DNA from: Gammaproteobacteria bacterium
GTDB lineage: Bacteria > Pseudomonadota > Gammaproteobacteria > Arenicellales > JAJDZL01
Direction of reading: 5' to 3'
Assembly: GCA_022823625.1 (NCBI GenBank)
Contig: JAJEHQ010000025.1
Span: 62,001 to 126,000, forward strand
Length of the DNA: 64,000 nucleotides
Part shown: positions 26,361-34,390 of the stretch, one piece after another
Position numbering within the stretch: the first letter of the stretch is position 1
Layout of the letters: each line of letters opens with the position of its first letter
Notes under the pieces: generated by a model
Databases searched by the model: none
What the model saw: only the letters and a program-made list of their open reading frames with translations
What the model was told of the DNA's origin: nothing
Made by a program: the position numbers and the translations under genes

Positions 26361-26384
26361 ATCAAAAAAAGACTATTTTTTGAT
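26361..26384. promoter_or_regulatory. AT-rich inverted repeat between uvrD and hspQ
   Basis: Perfect 9-bp arms ATCAAAAAA / TTTTTTGAT separated by 6 bases, in the 133-bp divergent promoter region. Could be an operator or a transcript hairpin for uvrD or hspQ; it does not match a LexA box. Confidence 0.35.
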
Positions 26385-26415
26385 TGAAGTCATTATCCAG
26401 TAAATTTGAAGTGTT

Positions 26416-26742
26416 ATGTCGATAATAGCCAAGTACAAAATTGGTCAGATTGTGCGTCATCGTTTTTTTCCGTTTCGTGGTGTTGTGTTTGACGTCGATC
26501 CTGAATTCAACAATACTGAGGAATGGTATGAGTCCATTCCGGAAGATATTCGACCGCGAAAGGACCAGCCGTTTTACCATCTGCTTGCAGAAAACGAGAA
26601 AAGCAGTTATGTGGCCTATGTCTCGGAACAGAATTTAGTCCCAGACGGAGGTGGCGGTCCGGTGGAGCACCCTGCACTGAATGAAATGTTCGACGACATG
26701 CAGGACGGGGAATACACGATACGATCACACCGCGTTCACTAA
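26416..26742 (+). CDS. hspQ: Heat shock protein HspQ
   Basis: 108-aa small protein of the HspQ/YccV family, which in E. coli binds hemimethylated DNA and acts as a specificity enhancer of Lon protease. Family features: KYKIGQIVRHRFFPFRGVVFDVDPEF at the N-terminus (residues 6-31), then WYESIP, QPFYHLLAE and YVAYVSEQNLV. Length is normal. Followed by a 431-bp region with a repeat. Confidence 0.93.
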   Translation: MSIIAKYKIGQIVRHRFFPFRGVVFDVDPEFNNTEEWYESIPEDIRPRKDQPFYHLLAENEKSSYVAYVSEQNLVPDGGGGPVEHPALNEMFDDMQDGEYTIRSHRVH

Positions 26743-26760
26743 GACAGCACTCTAACTAGC

Positions 26761-26830
26761 TCGATTAGGAGCCAGTTGGCTCCCCTCCCGGAGTGGTGTC
26801 AACCACCCTTTATATATAGTTCTAATGCAG
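26761..26830. repeat. 70-bp direct repeat, copy A (left of the AbiE-like cassette)
   Basis: Aligns without gaps to 29296-29365 with 60 of 70 positions identical, including an unbroken 20-bp block starting GAGTGGTGTCAACC. Contains the hairpin GGAGCC-agtt-GGCTCC (26768-26783) and GTGGT-gtca-ACCAC (26793-26806). Lies 18 bp after the hspQ stop, so it may also act as the hspQ trailer. Together with copy B it brackets exactly the two-gene toxin-antitoxin insert. Confidence 0.85.
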
Positions 26831-27087
26831 GCTCAATTTGAGTGTTTGAGCATTTATGCAATGTGAAGAGTATTGGTACATTGGAGGCCATGTCTTACAC
26901 AACTTATGGAATGACCTTGAATGTAACCCTACAGAGTTTAACCTCGAATGACCGGAATACAATTCTACATCTCCAACTGAGTGTTAGCAACTAGACCTCA
27001 TCGATTGCGAAGGGCACCTATGTCACGTGCTCCAATGCGACTTCTCAGCACAATCAGCCACGAACCATTGCTGAAGTAATTTGAGTA

Positions 27088-27159
27088 ATTCACTGCGCAG
27101 TAAATATAGCATTTATCTTGTATATACGCTATAATCAAGTTATTTACTGCACAGCAAAT
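27088..27159 (+). promoter_or_regulatory. Promoter with twin operator palindromes for the AbiE-like pair
   Basis: Two related 18-bp palindromes, ATTCACTGCGCAGTAAAT (27088-27105) and ATTTACTGCACAGCAAAT (27142-27159), share 15 of 18 positions and are 54 bp apart centre to centre, about five helical turns. A TATAAT -10 box lies between them (27130-27135); the -35 is weak. Known AbiEi antitoxins bind inverted repeats in their own promoter, so these are likely autoregulatory operators. Confidence 0.65.
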
Positions 27160-27173
27160 AAATAAAAAACACT

Positions 27174-28250
27174 ATGCTTGACTCAATCACTACGGAAGAA
27201 CATTTGCTTGACGGTTTGCTCGAAACCTTACAGGAGTTGCCCGAGGCACAGGCTAAATTGAGTGGGACCGAACAGTTGGGGAACTCAGCCCGGAGATATG
27301 ATGCCCAGATTGACTTGTGGGTAGGTAGTAATGAAGCTAAATTGCTCATTGAAATAAAGAAAACCTTGTATCCTCGTGATGTGCAACAGACACTTTGGCA
27401 AATTCGGAATTTTGCAGATCAAACACCGCAATCGGTCTTCTTCTTGGTTGCTCAATCAATTTCACCTGGAGCAAAAGATCTGCTGAGGGAGGAGCAGGTC
27501 GGATACTATGACAGCGGCGGCAGCCTGTTTCTGTATGCCAACAACATCTACGTATACATGGACAAGCCGCCCCCAAAGAGCATGTCGAAATCCATTCGTT
27601 CCTTGTATTCAGGTCGTCGTGCACAAGTTCTGCAAGCGATATTGATGCGTCAGGGCGACTGGTTCAGAGTAAAGGATCTTGCCCAACGAGCGAGGGTATC
27701 ACCAGCGACTGCCTCGCAGGTGCTAATGAAACTGGAAAGGTTCGATTGGGTGGCTTCGCGTGGGCAGGGGCCAAACAAGAAACGCCAACTGCGAGACCCT
27801 AGTGCTTTGCTTGATGCTTGGGTGAATCAACTGGCGATGATGCGGCCTCTTGCTATGCGGAGATACTTTGTGCCCTCGATGCACGCTGAAGGACTGGTGG
27901 AGAAGTTTGCCGAGGTCTGTGCTGAGAAAAATGCCGAGTATGCGATCACTCACGAGGCAGCAGGTCAACGGTACGCGCCCTTTCTGTCGACTATCTCTCA
28001 GGTTCGTTGTCGTATGTTGGCCGGTCCAGCAACGGATGAGGCCCTCAGCGCACTCGATGTTCGATTAGTTGTTCGAGGTGCGAACCTAGCGATTATCGAA
28101 GTCGAGTCGTCTAACGAATTGCTGTTTCGACAGCTCGACAATCGGATCTGGCTTGCAAACCCCGTACAGGTGTATCTCGATCTGATGCGAAGCGAAGGCC
28201 GCGCTAAGGAAATGGCCAGACACCTGCGTAATGAAACGCTTCGATTCTGA
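27174..28250 (+). CDS. AbiEi-like type IV antitoxin / transcriptional regulator
   Basis: 358-aa protein. N-terminal domain (about 35-130) has Asp47 in QIDLW and Glu60-x-Lys62 in LLIEIKKT, the spacing of a PD-(D/E)xK nuclease-like core. A winged helix-turn-helix (about 150-205: FRVKDLAQRARVSPATASQ, then RFDWVASRG) follows, then a C-terminal domain of about 150 residues (LVVRGANLAIIEVESS). This arrangement fits the AbiEi_2 group of type IV antitoxins, which repress their own operon and counteract a nucleotidyltransferase toxin. The next gene starts within its stop codon (TGATG). Flanked by the 70-bp repeats. Family assignment fairly sure; nuclease activity is not. Confidence 0.75.
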   Translation: MLDSITTEEHLLDGLLETLQELPEAQAKLSGTEQLGNSARRYDAQIDLWVGSNEAKLLIEIKKTLYPRDVQQTLWQIRNFADQTPQSVFFLVAQSISPGAKDLLREEQVGYYDSGGSLFLYANNIYVYMDKPPPKSMSKSIRSLYSGRRAQVLQAILMRQGDWFRVKDLAQRARVSPATASQVLMKLERFDWVASRGQGPNKKRQLRDPSALLDAWVNQLAMMRPLAMRRYFVPSMHAEGLVEKFAEVCAEKNAEYAITHEAAGQRYAPFLSTISQVRCRMLAGPATDEALSALDVRLVVRGANLAIIEVESSNELLFRQLDNRIWLANPVQVYLDLMRSEGRAKEMARHLRNETLRF

Positions 28251-29146
28251 TGACGAAACCCACGGCGTTCGACGGTTACAGCAATCAACATACAGTCGAC
28301 TGCGAGCGTGTTCTTGTTACACTCTTGCGCGGACTTGGCCCGTGGAAGAAATCAGTATATCTGGTTGGTGGCTTGGCACCCAGATACCTAGTGGCGGCTA
28401 AGCCACCGGTAGTACCAGCACACACCGGCACGCTGGATGTGGACATCGTTATCGATCTTCAAGTTCTGACTGATACCAAAGGCTATTACACGCTCGAGGA
28501 AAACTTACGGAAAATGAAGTTTGAGCGATCAATAAACAAAAGTGGCCAGAAGCTTTCTTGGCGGTGGCAAACCCGCACGGAACATGGCGCGCCGATCGTG
28601 CTCGACTTCCTCACCGATTCTCCTGAATATTCTGGAGGAAAAGTCGAGCCGTTACCCACGAAAGGCAGGATCTCGGCGCTCAACATTCCACATTCGTCCA
28701 TCGTCTTCGACCTGCACCAAATTTTGGAGATTAAAGCAGAACTTCTTGGAGGCGTAGGTACCGCCACCGAATTTGTGAAACACGCCAATCTAGTGAGCTT
28801 CACTTGCTTGAAAGCGTTCGCTTATGATCAGCGTTTCGAACCAAAGGACGCGTACGACTTAATTTACTGCATTGAGCACGCGGAAGAGGGATTGGACGGT
28901 GCGGCGCAGATGTTCCGCGAAGCTTTGGAGGGCAACCACAGCACTGTAATTCAGGATAGTTTGTCAATTCTTCAAAATCGTTTTGCAGGGGACGAAAAAG
29001 TCGAGGGATATCGAAAAGATGGTCCGGTAGCAGTTGCTCGTTTCGAAATTCCTGAGAGTAACGAGGCTGATCAGAGCGAGCTCCGGATTCTGAGACAGCG
29101 GGAGGTTAATAGCATAATCGAACAACTGTTGGCTCTGATCTTTTAG
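28250..29146 (+). CDS. AbiEii-like nucleotidyltransferase toxin
   Basis: 298-aa protein with the DNA polymerase beta-like nucleotidyltransferase core: Gly40-Gly41 in YLVGGLAPRYL, Asp63 and Asp65 in GTLDVDIVID, and the third acidic residue Asp119 in APIVLDF. The catalytic set is complete, so the enzyme is probably active. Type IV toxins of the AbiEii/MenT kind transfer nucleotides to tRNA or use NTPs to stop growth, often as phage defence. Its start overlaps the antitoxin stop by one base, as expected for a toxin-antitoxin pair. Substrate is not predictable here. Confidence 0.78.
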   Translation: MTKPTAFDGYSNQHTVDCERVLVTLLRGLGPWKKSVYLVGGLAPRYLVAAKPPVVPAHTGTLDVDIVIDLQVLTDTKGYYTLEENLRKMKFERSINKSGQKLSWRWQTRTEHGAPIVLDFLTDSPEYSGGKVEPLPTKGRISALNIPHSSIVFDLHQILEIKAELLGGVGTATEFVKHANLVSFTCLKAFAYDQRFEPKDAYDLIYCIEHAEEGLDGAAQMFREALEGNHSTVIQDSLSILQNRFAGDEKVEGYRKDGPVAVARFEIPESNEADQSELRILRQREVNSIIEQLLALIF

Positions 29147-29463
29147 AAAAGAGCATCGCGCTAAGAGCGGTTTTAGTCGGTATCAACATATATATAGTTC
29201 AAGATTTGGGAGAAATGTGGCTCACGACGCGATACCACGGTGGCGCACGCTTTGTATACCGACACCATTGGAGTGCTGTGGCATGGCGAATCCTGTCGAT
29301 TAGGAACCAGTTAGCTCCCTTCCTAGAGTGGTGTCAACCACCCTTAGTTTAAATTTCTAATGCAGACTTAGTTGATTATCTAAACACCCAAGAATTTTCT
29401 TTGTTTGGAAAATTTTAAACCTTCGTCTGTCGGTTTCACTTGGTTGCCCGTTCAACTGATCAC
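29147..29463. other. 317-bp downstream flank of the AbiE-like cassette
   Basis: Holds repeat copy B and, at about 29183-29200, an AT-rich ATATATAGTTC stretch that also occurs in copy A but not copy B. No gene or clear terminator seen. Confidence 0.55.
29296..29365. repeat. 70-bp direct repeat, copy B (right of the AbiE-like cassette)
   Basis: Same orientation and length as copy A, 86% identical. Differences cluster at positions 51-60 of the repeat. Ends about 100 bp before the stop of the acyl-CoA synthetase gene. The two copies could be an attachment-site duplication, or a dispersed intergenic repeat that mediated gain of the cassette by recombination. Confidence 0.85.
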
Positions 29464-31284
29464 TTAAGCAGTCGCAGTCTCGTCACAATTCAGCTCCTCC
29501 ATCATTTCTTCCCGCATCTTAAATTTTTGCGCCTTGCCGGAAACTGTCATCGGCAACTCGCGTTTGATTCGGATATAGCGAGGAATCTTGTAGTGAGCGA
29601 TTTGATCATTGCAAAAGCTCCTTAGTTCTTCTTCGGTTAATTTACAACCCTCTTTGGGTACAACCCACGCACAAATTTCTTCTCCAAATTTTTTGTCCGG
29701 TACTCCAAATACCTGAACATCTTTAATCTTTTGATTTTTGTAGAAAAAGTCTTCAATTTCTTTTGGATAGACATTCTCACCACCACGAATAACCATATCC
29801 TTAACGCGACCCACCACATTACAGAAGCCTTCGTCATCGAGCACTGCCAAATCTCCGGAGTGCATCCATCCGTGGGAATCTATTGACTCACTCGTTCGTT
29901 CTTCGTCTCCCCAGTATCCCTGCATCACAGAATACCCACGCGTACAGAGTTCGCCAGTTTGCCCAATGGGTACAACATCGCCTTCACTATCTTGAATACA
30001 GCACTCAACATGGGGATGAACCCGTCCAACTGTGGAAACTCGTTTCTCCAATGAATCATCTAAATTGCTTTGAAAAGATACTGGGCTCGTCTCCGTCATC
30101 CCGTAGGCAATCGTTACGTCCTTCATATGCATTTCATTCACGACGCTATTCATCGTTTCAATGGGACAGGGTGCTCCTGCCATGACACCTGTCCTCAGTG
30201 AAGCCAGATCGAAATCAGAGAACGTTTTTTCTGCCAGGATTGCATTGAACATAGTCGGCACACCGTAGAGTGCGGTACACTTTTCCTTTTCGATTGCTGT
30301 TAATGTTTGAACTGGATCAAAACCCTCACCCGGAAATACCATCGTTGCACCTTTGGTTACGCAGCCCAGAGTACCCATTACCATGCCAAAGCAATGGTAA
30401 AGCGGTACGGGAATGCAGAGTCGATCAAGATGCGAAAATTCCATAGTTGCGGTCGTGAAGTGAGCATTGTTCAAAATATTCCTGTGTGTCAGCGTAGCAC
30501 CTTTTGGTGCACCAGTCGTGCCACTGGTGAATTGAATATTTATGGCATCATCAGGGTTCAATCCAGCACTGATGACATCAAGCCGACTCTGATGTGCTGG
30601 CCCTGCCATGGACATTATCTCGTTGAATTTCAGCAGTTTATCAGGAACAGGATTGTCTGTATCTGTTGCCATGCAAGCAACAATTTTTAACGCCGGCACT
30701 CGATCAGAACGAATATTCAAAGTACCTGCTCCCTCACTACTTTGAATGAGTGAGAGAACCATGTCCAGGTAATTGCTGGATTTAAACTCTTGTGCGGTAA
30801 TCAGGGCAACGCATCCCGATGAATTTAGAACATGTTCAAGTTCAGCCAGTCTGTAAGCTGGATTTATCGTGACCAAGATTGCTCCAATTCGGGCTGTAGC
30901 AAACTGAGTGAGAAGCCATTCAGGTCGATTGGGAGACCAAATGCCAATTCGATCACCGCGTTTTAGTCCAATTGCAAGTAAACCCGCCGCCAGGGCATCA
31001 ATTTTCTCTGAAAGAGTTCGCCAGCTCCAGTGAATGCCACAAGCAGGAAATGCCACGGCATCAAGATGAGAATACTTATCAACAGTTTCAGAGAAGAAAA
31101 CTGGGATAGTGGTTTCAATCAGCGGCTGTCGTTTGTCCCCTACAACATGAGAAACTCCCGGTTCTACAAAATGTCGTTCTAAATACTGTTGTGAATTTTC
31201 AGTATTCAGGTCAGGACTCAGAGCAAATTTCGAGTCGAATAATGACTCATTCAGATCTGTAATCGGTGTATCAAGTCCACCCAT
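29464..31284 (-). CDS. Acyl-CoA synthetase (AMP-forming, ACSF2-like)
   Basis: 606-aa adenylate-forming ligase that activates a carboxylic acid to its CoA thioester with ATP. Motifs: P-loop-like FTSGTTGAPKGATLTH, then YGMTETSPVSFQ, GWMHSGDLAVLDDEG, VIRGGENVYPKEIE and C-terminal SGKAQKFKMRE with the catalytic lysine. It most resembles the medium-chain ACSF2-type group. It is the last gene of the ABC importer/amidase operon, 34 bp after the fused ATPase-amidase gene. Amidase followed by acyl-CoA synthetase also occurs in the Pseudomonas aldoxime/nitrile clusters, so the acid freed by the amidase is its likely substrate. Confidence 0.9.
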   Translation of the reverse strand: MGGLDTPITDLNESLFDSKFALSPDLNTENSQQYLERHFVEPGVSHVVGDKRQPLIETTIPVFFSETVDKYSHLDAVAFPACGIHWSWRTLSEKIDALAAGLLAIGLKRGDRIGIWSPNRPEWLLTQFATARIGAILVTINPAYRLAELEHVLNSSGCVALITAQEFKSSNYLDMVLSLIQSSEGAGTLNIRSDRVPALKIVACMATDTDNPVPDKLLKFNEIMSMAGPAHQSRLDVISAGLNPDDAINIQFTSGTTGAPKGATLTHRNILNNAHFTTATMEFSHLDRLCIPVPLYHCFGMVMGTLGCVTKGATMVFPGEGFDPVQTLTAIEKEKCTALYGVPTMFNAILAEKTFSDFDLASLRTGVMAGAPCPIETMNSVVNEMHMKDVTIAYGMTETSPVSFQSNLDDSLEKRVSTVGRVHPHVECCIQDSEGDVVPIGQTGELCTRGYSVMQGYWGDEERTSESIDSHGWMHSGDLAVLDDEGFCNVVGRVKDMVIRGGENVYPKEIEDFFYKNQKIKDVQVFGVPDKKFGEEICAWVVPKEGCKLTEEELRSFCNDQIAHYKIPRYIRIKRELPMTVSGKAQKFKMREEMMEELNCDETATA

Positions 31285-31318
31285 ATTTTCTCTACCTCAT
31301 TGGTTCAAATTAACCGCA

Positions 31319-33649
31319 TTACCGATCTTTCCAGTCTTTCTGTTGCTCGAATGCATACGCGGCGCGATAAATCGTTGATTCTTCGAAGTGTCTGCCAATC
31401 AACATCATTCCAATTGGCAAACCTTCTCGCAGTGCACACGGCACATTCATTGCTGGATGTCCAGTGCAACTAAATGGCGTAGTATTCGGAATCATTTCGA
31501 AGGCGCGTTGAATGTAGAGTGAAAGTGGTGCATCCGGCGGAGGGAGCAGAGTCGCTTTCATCGGTAGGGTAGGCATCAACAACAGGTCATACCGTTGCAG
31601 TTCAATATCGTAGGCACGTCTGAGTCTTCGGGAAATATTCTGTGCCTTTCCATAGTATCGACCGCGGTAGTGTTTCTGAAAATATTCTCCGATAAGCATA
31701 TTTATTTTCAGGCTTGGGGAAAGTTCGTCTGCTCTAGATCTCCAGTTCCCATAAAAATCGATTAAGCTCGTAATAAAAAGCCCGCGGTAGTTGGTACCGA
31801 ATGAATTTCCATGCATCATGAAGTCCGTTAAACCTTCAACAGCAATTGGAGTCCATATTGCACTGCCAAGTTTGTGAATAGGTATGGAAATCTCATCGAC
31901 TTCAGCGCCTAAATTCTTTAATGATTCTCCGGCCAGGCGAACAGCATCGCTGACATCCCTCTCACTTGTGGGCCAATCAAACGCTTCCGAAACAATTCCG
32001 ATTCGCAAGTCTGATATTCCTCGCGAAATCTGACCGGTGTAGTTATCCGTCCGAGGAGCATATTGACGTGGGTCGAGCAAGTCATCACAGCCTGCTATTG
32101 CTTCAAGTAACAGGGCGTTGTCTAAAACGGTTCCCGTCATTGGACCAATGGTGTCAATTGTCGCTTCTATCGACATGACACCGGTATAAGGTACAAGTCC
32201 GTGCGTTGGTTTAATTCCATAACACCCCGACCAAGATGATGGGATACGAATGGATCCCCCTTGATCACCCCCAATTGCCATGGGAACCTCTCCTGAACCG
32301 ACCAGTGCACCGCATCCTGATGAAGAGCCACCTGACGAATGTGTAGGTTTCCAAGGATTTCGAACCGGCCCCGTCGAATTCGTATGACTTCCTCCGGACA
32401 GGCAAAGACTCTCACAGTGTGCCTTTCCTACAATTGTGCCGCCAGCGTTAAGAATTCTCGAAACCACCGTCGCATCAACGTCAGGAACGTATCCTTCAAG
32501 AACTGAGGTACCGTTCATCATGCGTACACCAGCAAGACAAATGGTATCTTTCAAGACTACCTCTTTGCCCGCGAGCGGTCCACTGGGTTCTCCACGCACC
32601 TCACATTTCATATACCAGGCATTTAAAGGGTTGTCAGTTGCATCAGGCTGGTAACCACCGGTTCTTGGATATTGCACATTGGGAAGTTCATCAGGTAAGG
32701 AATCGACAATATCGTAGGCATCGAGTGTACCCTGCATCAGTTTCAGATAATCTTCAACTTCAGAATCATCCATGTGCATGTGGAGTTCACTCGCTATGGT
32801 ACGAACTTGATTAAAAGTAGGACGTTTTACTGTCATTGACTTCTCCGTGGACTCTGGCTCTTGAATTTCAGAGAGAGCGCTTATCGTGGGATTTAGATTA
32901 GGGTGTTGCGATCTTTGTGAGTCTGAAGCATCCGGCATTGCAGTTGGTTTTGCACGCACTGGATTTCCCTTATTCTCCTGCTCAACAATTGCACCGTTTT
33001 CGATGCGGATTACTTGATCAGCCAAAGAACGAATGAAATCAGAATTTTGCTCAACGAGAACTATGGTGAGTCCTGTATCAGCACGAATTTCGGAAAGGAT
33101 TTCTGAAATTTGTTTCACGAGCGATGGCTGAATTCCTTCAGTAGGTTCATCCAGCAGGAGTAACACCGGTTCAGCGATTAACGCTCGCGCGAGTGCTAGT
33201 ATCTGTTGTTCACCACCACTGAGTGTGCCGCCGGTTTTTTTCAGCAAAGGATCCAGAATCGGAAATCGATAAATTGCGTTTTTTACAGCGCCTTGCTCAC
33301 TACTATCTGATGTATCCGGATTGTGCGCCATACAAAGGTTGTCCTGCACTGTCAAGTCACTGAAAATTCCCCGTCCCTGCGGTAAATAGCCAATTCCCAA
33401 TCGGGCTCTCTGCCACGGTTCAAGATTTGATATGTCCCTGTCGTCAAATCGAACTGAACCACTAAACAGTGGAATGAATCCCATCAACGTTCGCAGCAAC
33501 GTTGTTTTTCCCATTCCATTAAGTCCAAGTATTCCGATACATGCTCCTTCTTCGACTTGAAGGTTGACATCGTGCAAGACCGGGACACCGTGGTAACCTG
33601 CTCTGACGCCTTGAGCCGATAGTATGTAGTTTGCGTTAACTTCAGTCAT
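31319..33649 (-). CDS. Fusion: LivF/UrtE-type ABC ATPase + amidase-signature hydrolase
   Basis: 776-aa single reading frame. Residues 1-232 are a complete LivF/UrtE ATPase: Walker A GLNGMGKT (42-49), PQGRGIF, signature LSGGEQQ (143-149), Walker B LLLLDEP (163-169). A polar linker (about 233-271) leads to a full amidase (272-776). Its Ser-cisSer-Lys triad is intact: Lys367 in VVLKD, Ser442 in HSSGGSSSG, Ser466 in GGDQGGSIRIP, with the 75- and 24-residue spacings of Rhodococcus nitrile-cluster amidases. Residue 272 is a Met codon (32836) preceded by GGAGAA 4 bases away, so free amidase could also be made. Starts 5 bp after the livG-type gene. ATPase and hydrolase in one chain is highly unusual; an assembly-made lost stop is the alternative. 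Confidence 0.88.
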   Translation of the reverse strand: MTEVNANYILSAQGVRAGYHGVPVLHDVNLQVEEGACIGILGLNGMGKTTLLRTLMGFIPLFSGSVRFDDRDISNLEPWQRARLGIGYLPQGRGIFSDLTVQDNLCMAHNPDTSDSSEQGAVKNAIYRFPILDPLLKKTGGTLSGGEQQILALARALIAEPVLLLLDEPTEGIQPSLVKQISEILSEIRADTGLTIVLVEQNSDFIRSLADQVIRIENGAIVEQENKGNPVRAKPTAMPDASDSQRSQHPNLNPTISALSEIQEPESTEKSMTVKRPTFNQVRTIASELHMHMDDSEVEDYLKLMQGTLDAYDIVDSLPDELPNVQYPRTGGYQPDATDNPLNAWYMKCEVRGEPSGPLAGKEVVLKDTICLAGVRMMNGTSVLEGYVPDVDATVVSRILNAGGTIVGKAHCESLCLSGGSHTNSTGPVRNPWKPTHSSGGSSSGCGALVGSGEVPMAIGGDQGGSIRIPSSWSGCYGIKPTHGLVPYTGVMSIEATIDTIGPMTGTVLDNALLLEAIAGCDDLLDPRQYAPRTDNYTGQISRGISDLRIGIVSEAFDWPTSERDVSDAVRLAGESLKNLGAEVDEISIPIHKLGSAIWTPIAVEGLTDFMMHGNSFGTNYRGLFITSLIDFYGNWRSRADELSPSLKINMLIGEYFQKHYRGRYYGKAQNISRRLRRAYDIELQRYDLLLMPTLPMKATLLPPPDAPLSLYIQRAFEMIPNTTPFSCTGHPAMNVPCALREGLPIGMMLIGRHFEESTIYRAAYAFEQQKDWKDR

Positions 33650-33654
33650 CGCAC

Positions 33655-34368
33655 TTAATTGCTGCCGAGATATACCTTTTTTACACTCTCGTTCTGAAAT
33701 ACCTGATCAGGCGAACCCACTGCCAAAATACGTCCCTTGTGAAACACAGTTACGGATTCGGCAATCATTCGTACAAAACGCGTGTTGTGCTCAACGACAA
33801 GAATTGCTGTTTGGTTTTTGAGTTGCTGCAAAATCGAACTGAGTTCATCCACTTCTGTTTCAGATAACCCGGCAGCTGGTTCGTCCAACAACAAAATAGA
33901 AGGCTTGGTCGCCAAAGCGGAAGCAAGTTCGACATACTGTCGATGTCCATGTGCCAGATCTGAAACCAAAGAAATTCGATTTTTTTCAATTCCAGTGAGA
34001 TTCATCAGCGTTTCAACAATGTCCTCTGCTTCTCTAGCCGAGTGACGACATCGAGCGGCTATCCACAGATTTTCTTCAACACTTAGGCCTTCAAGTAGAT
34101 TGGGCACCTGCATTTTGATTCCTACACCGAGACGCGCAACTCGGTGGGCAGGGAGCCGTGTCGCTTCGTAACCGTTAATCCACACCCGACCTGAAGAAGG
34201 GCGAACAACACCAGATATTGCTTTGAAAAAAGTGCTTTTCCCAGCACCATTGGGTCCGATTAGACAATGCAATTCTTGACGTTTCAACGAAAAACTTACA
34301 TTGTCTACAGCCAATACTCCACCGAAACTGACGTTAAGCCCCTCTACTGATAGTACTGTCTCAACCAC
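33655..34368 (-). CDS. ABC transporter ATPase, LivG/UrtD family
   Basis: 237-aa ATPase of a branched-chain amino acid/urea/amide-type (HAAT) importer. Walker A GPNGAGKST, the LivG-type Q-loop region GVGIKMQVPNLLEGLSVEENL, signature-like LAHGHRQYVELA (LAHGH replaces the usual LSGGQ, as in UrtD-type proteins) and Walker B ILLLDEPAAGLSE are visible. It pairs with the LivF-type domain of the next gene to form the ATPase dimer. 22 bp after the LivM-type permease, which is frameshifted. Confidence 0.9.
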   Translation of the reverse strand: MVETVLSVEGLNVSFGGVLAVDNVSFSLKRQELHCLIGPNGAGKSTFFKAISGVVRPSSGRVWINGYEATRLPAHRVARLGVGIKMQVPNLLEGLSVEENLWIAARCRHSAREAEDIVETLMNLTGIEKNRISLVSDLAHGHRQYVELASALATKPSILLLDEPAAGLSETEVDELSSILQQLKNQTAILVVEHNTRFVRMIAESVTVFHKGRILAVGSPDQVFQNESVKKVYLGSN

Positions 34369-34390
34369 CGTAAGATTCTCGATATATGAG

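Larger units (their letters stand above)
26743..27173. other. 431-bp upstream flank of the AbiE-like cassette
   Basis: Contains direct repeat copy A (26761-26830) and the operator/promoter region (27088-27159), both listed separately. Between them (26831-27087) I see no gene or known element. Confidence 0.6.

Noticed and set aside
26768-26783. Rho-independent terminator of hspQ (GGAGCC/GGCTCC)
   Set aside because: Followed by CCTCCCGG rather than a T run, and the stem is degraded in the second repeat copy; treated as part of the repeat.
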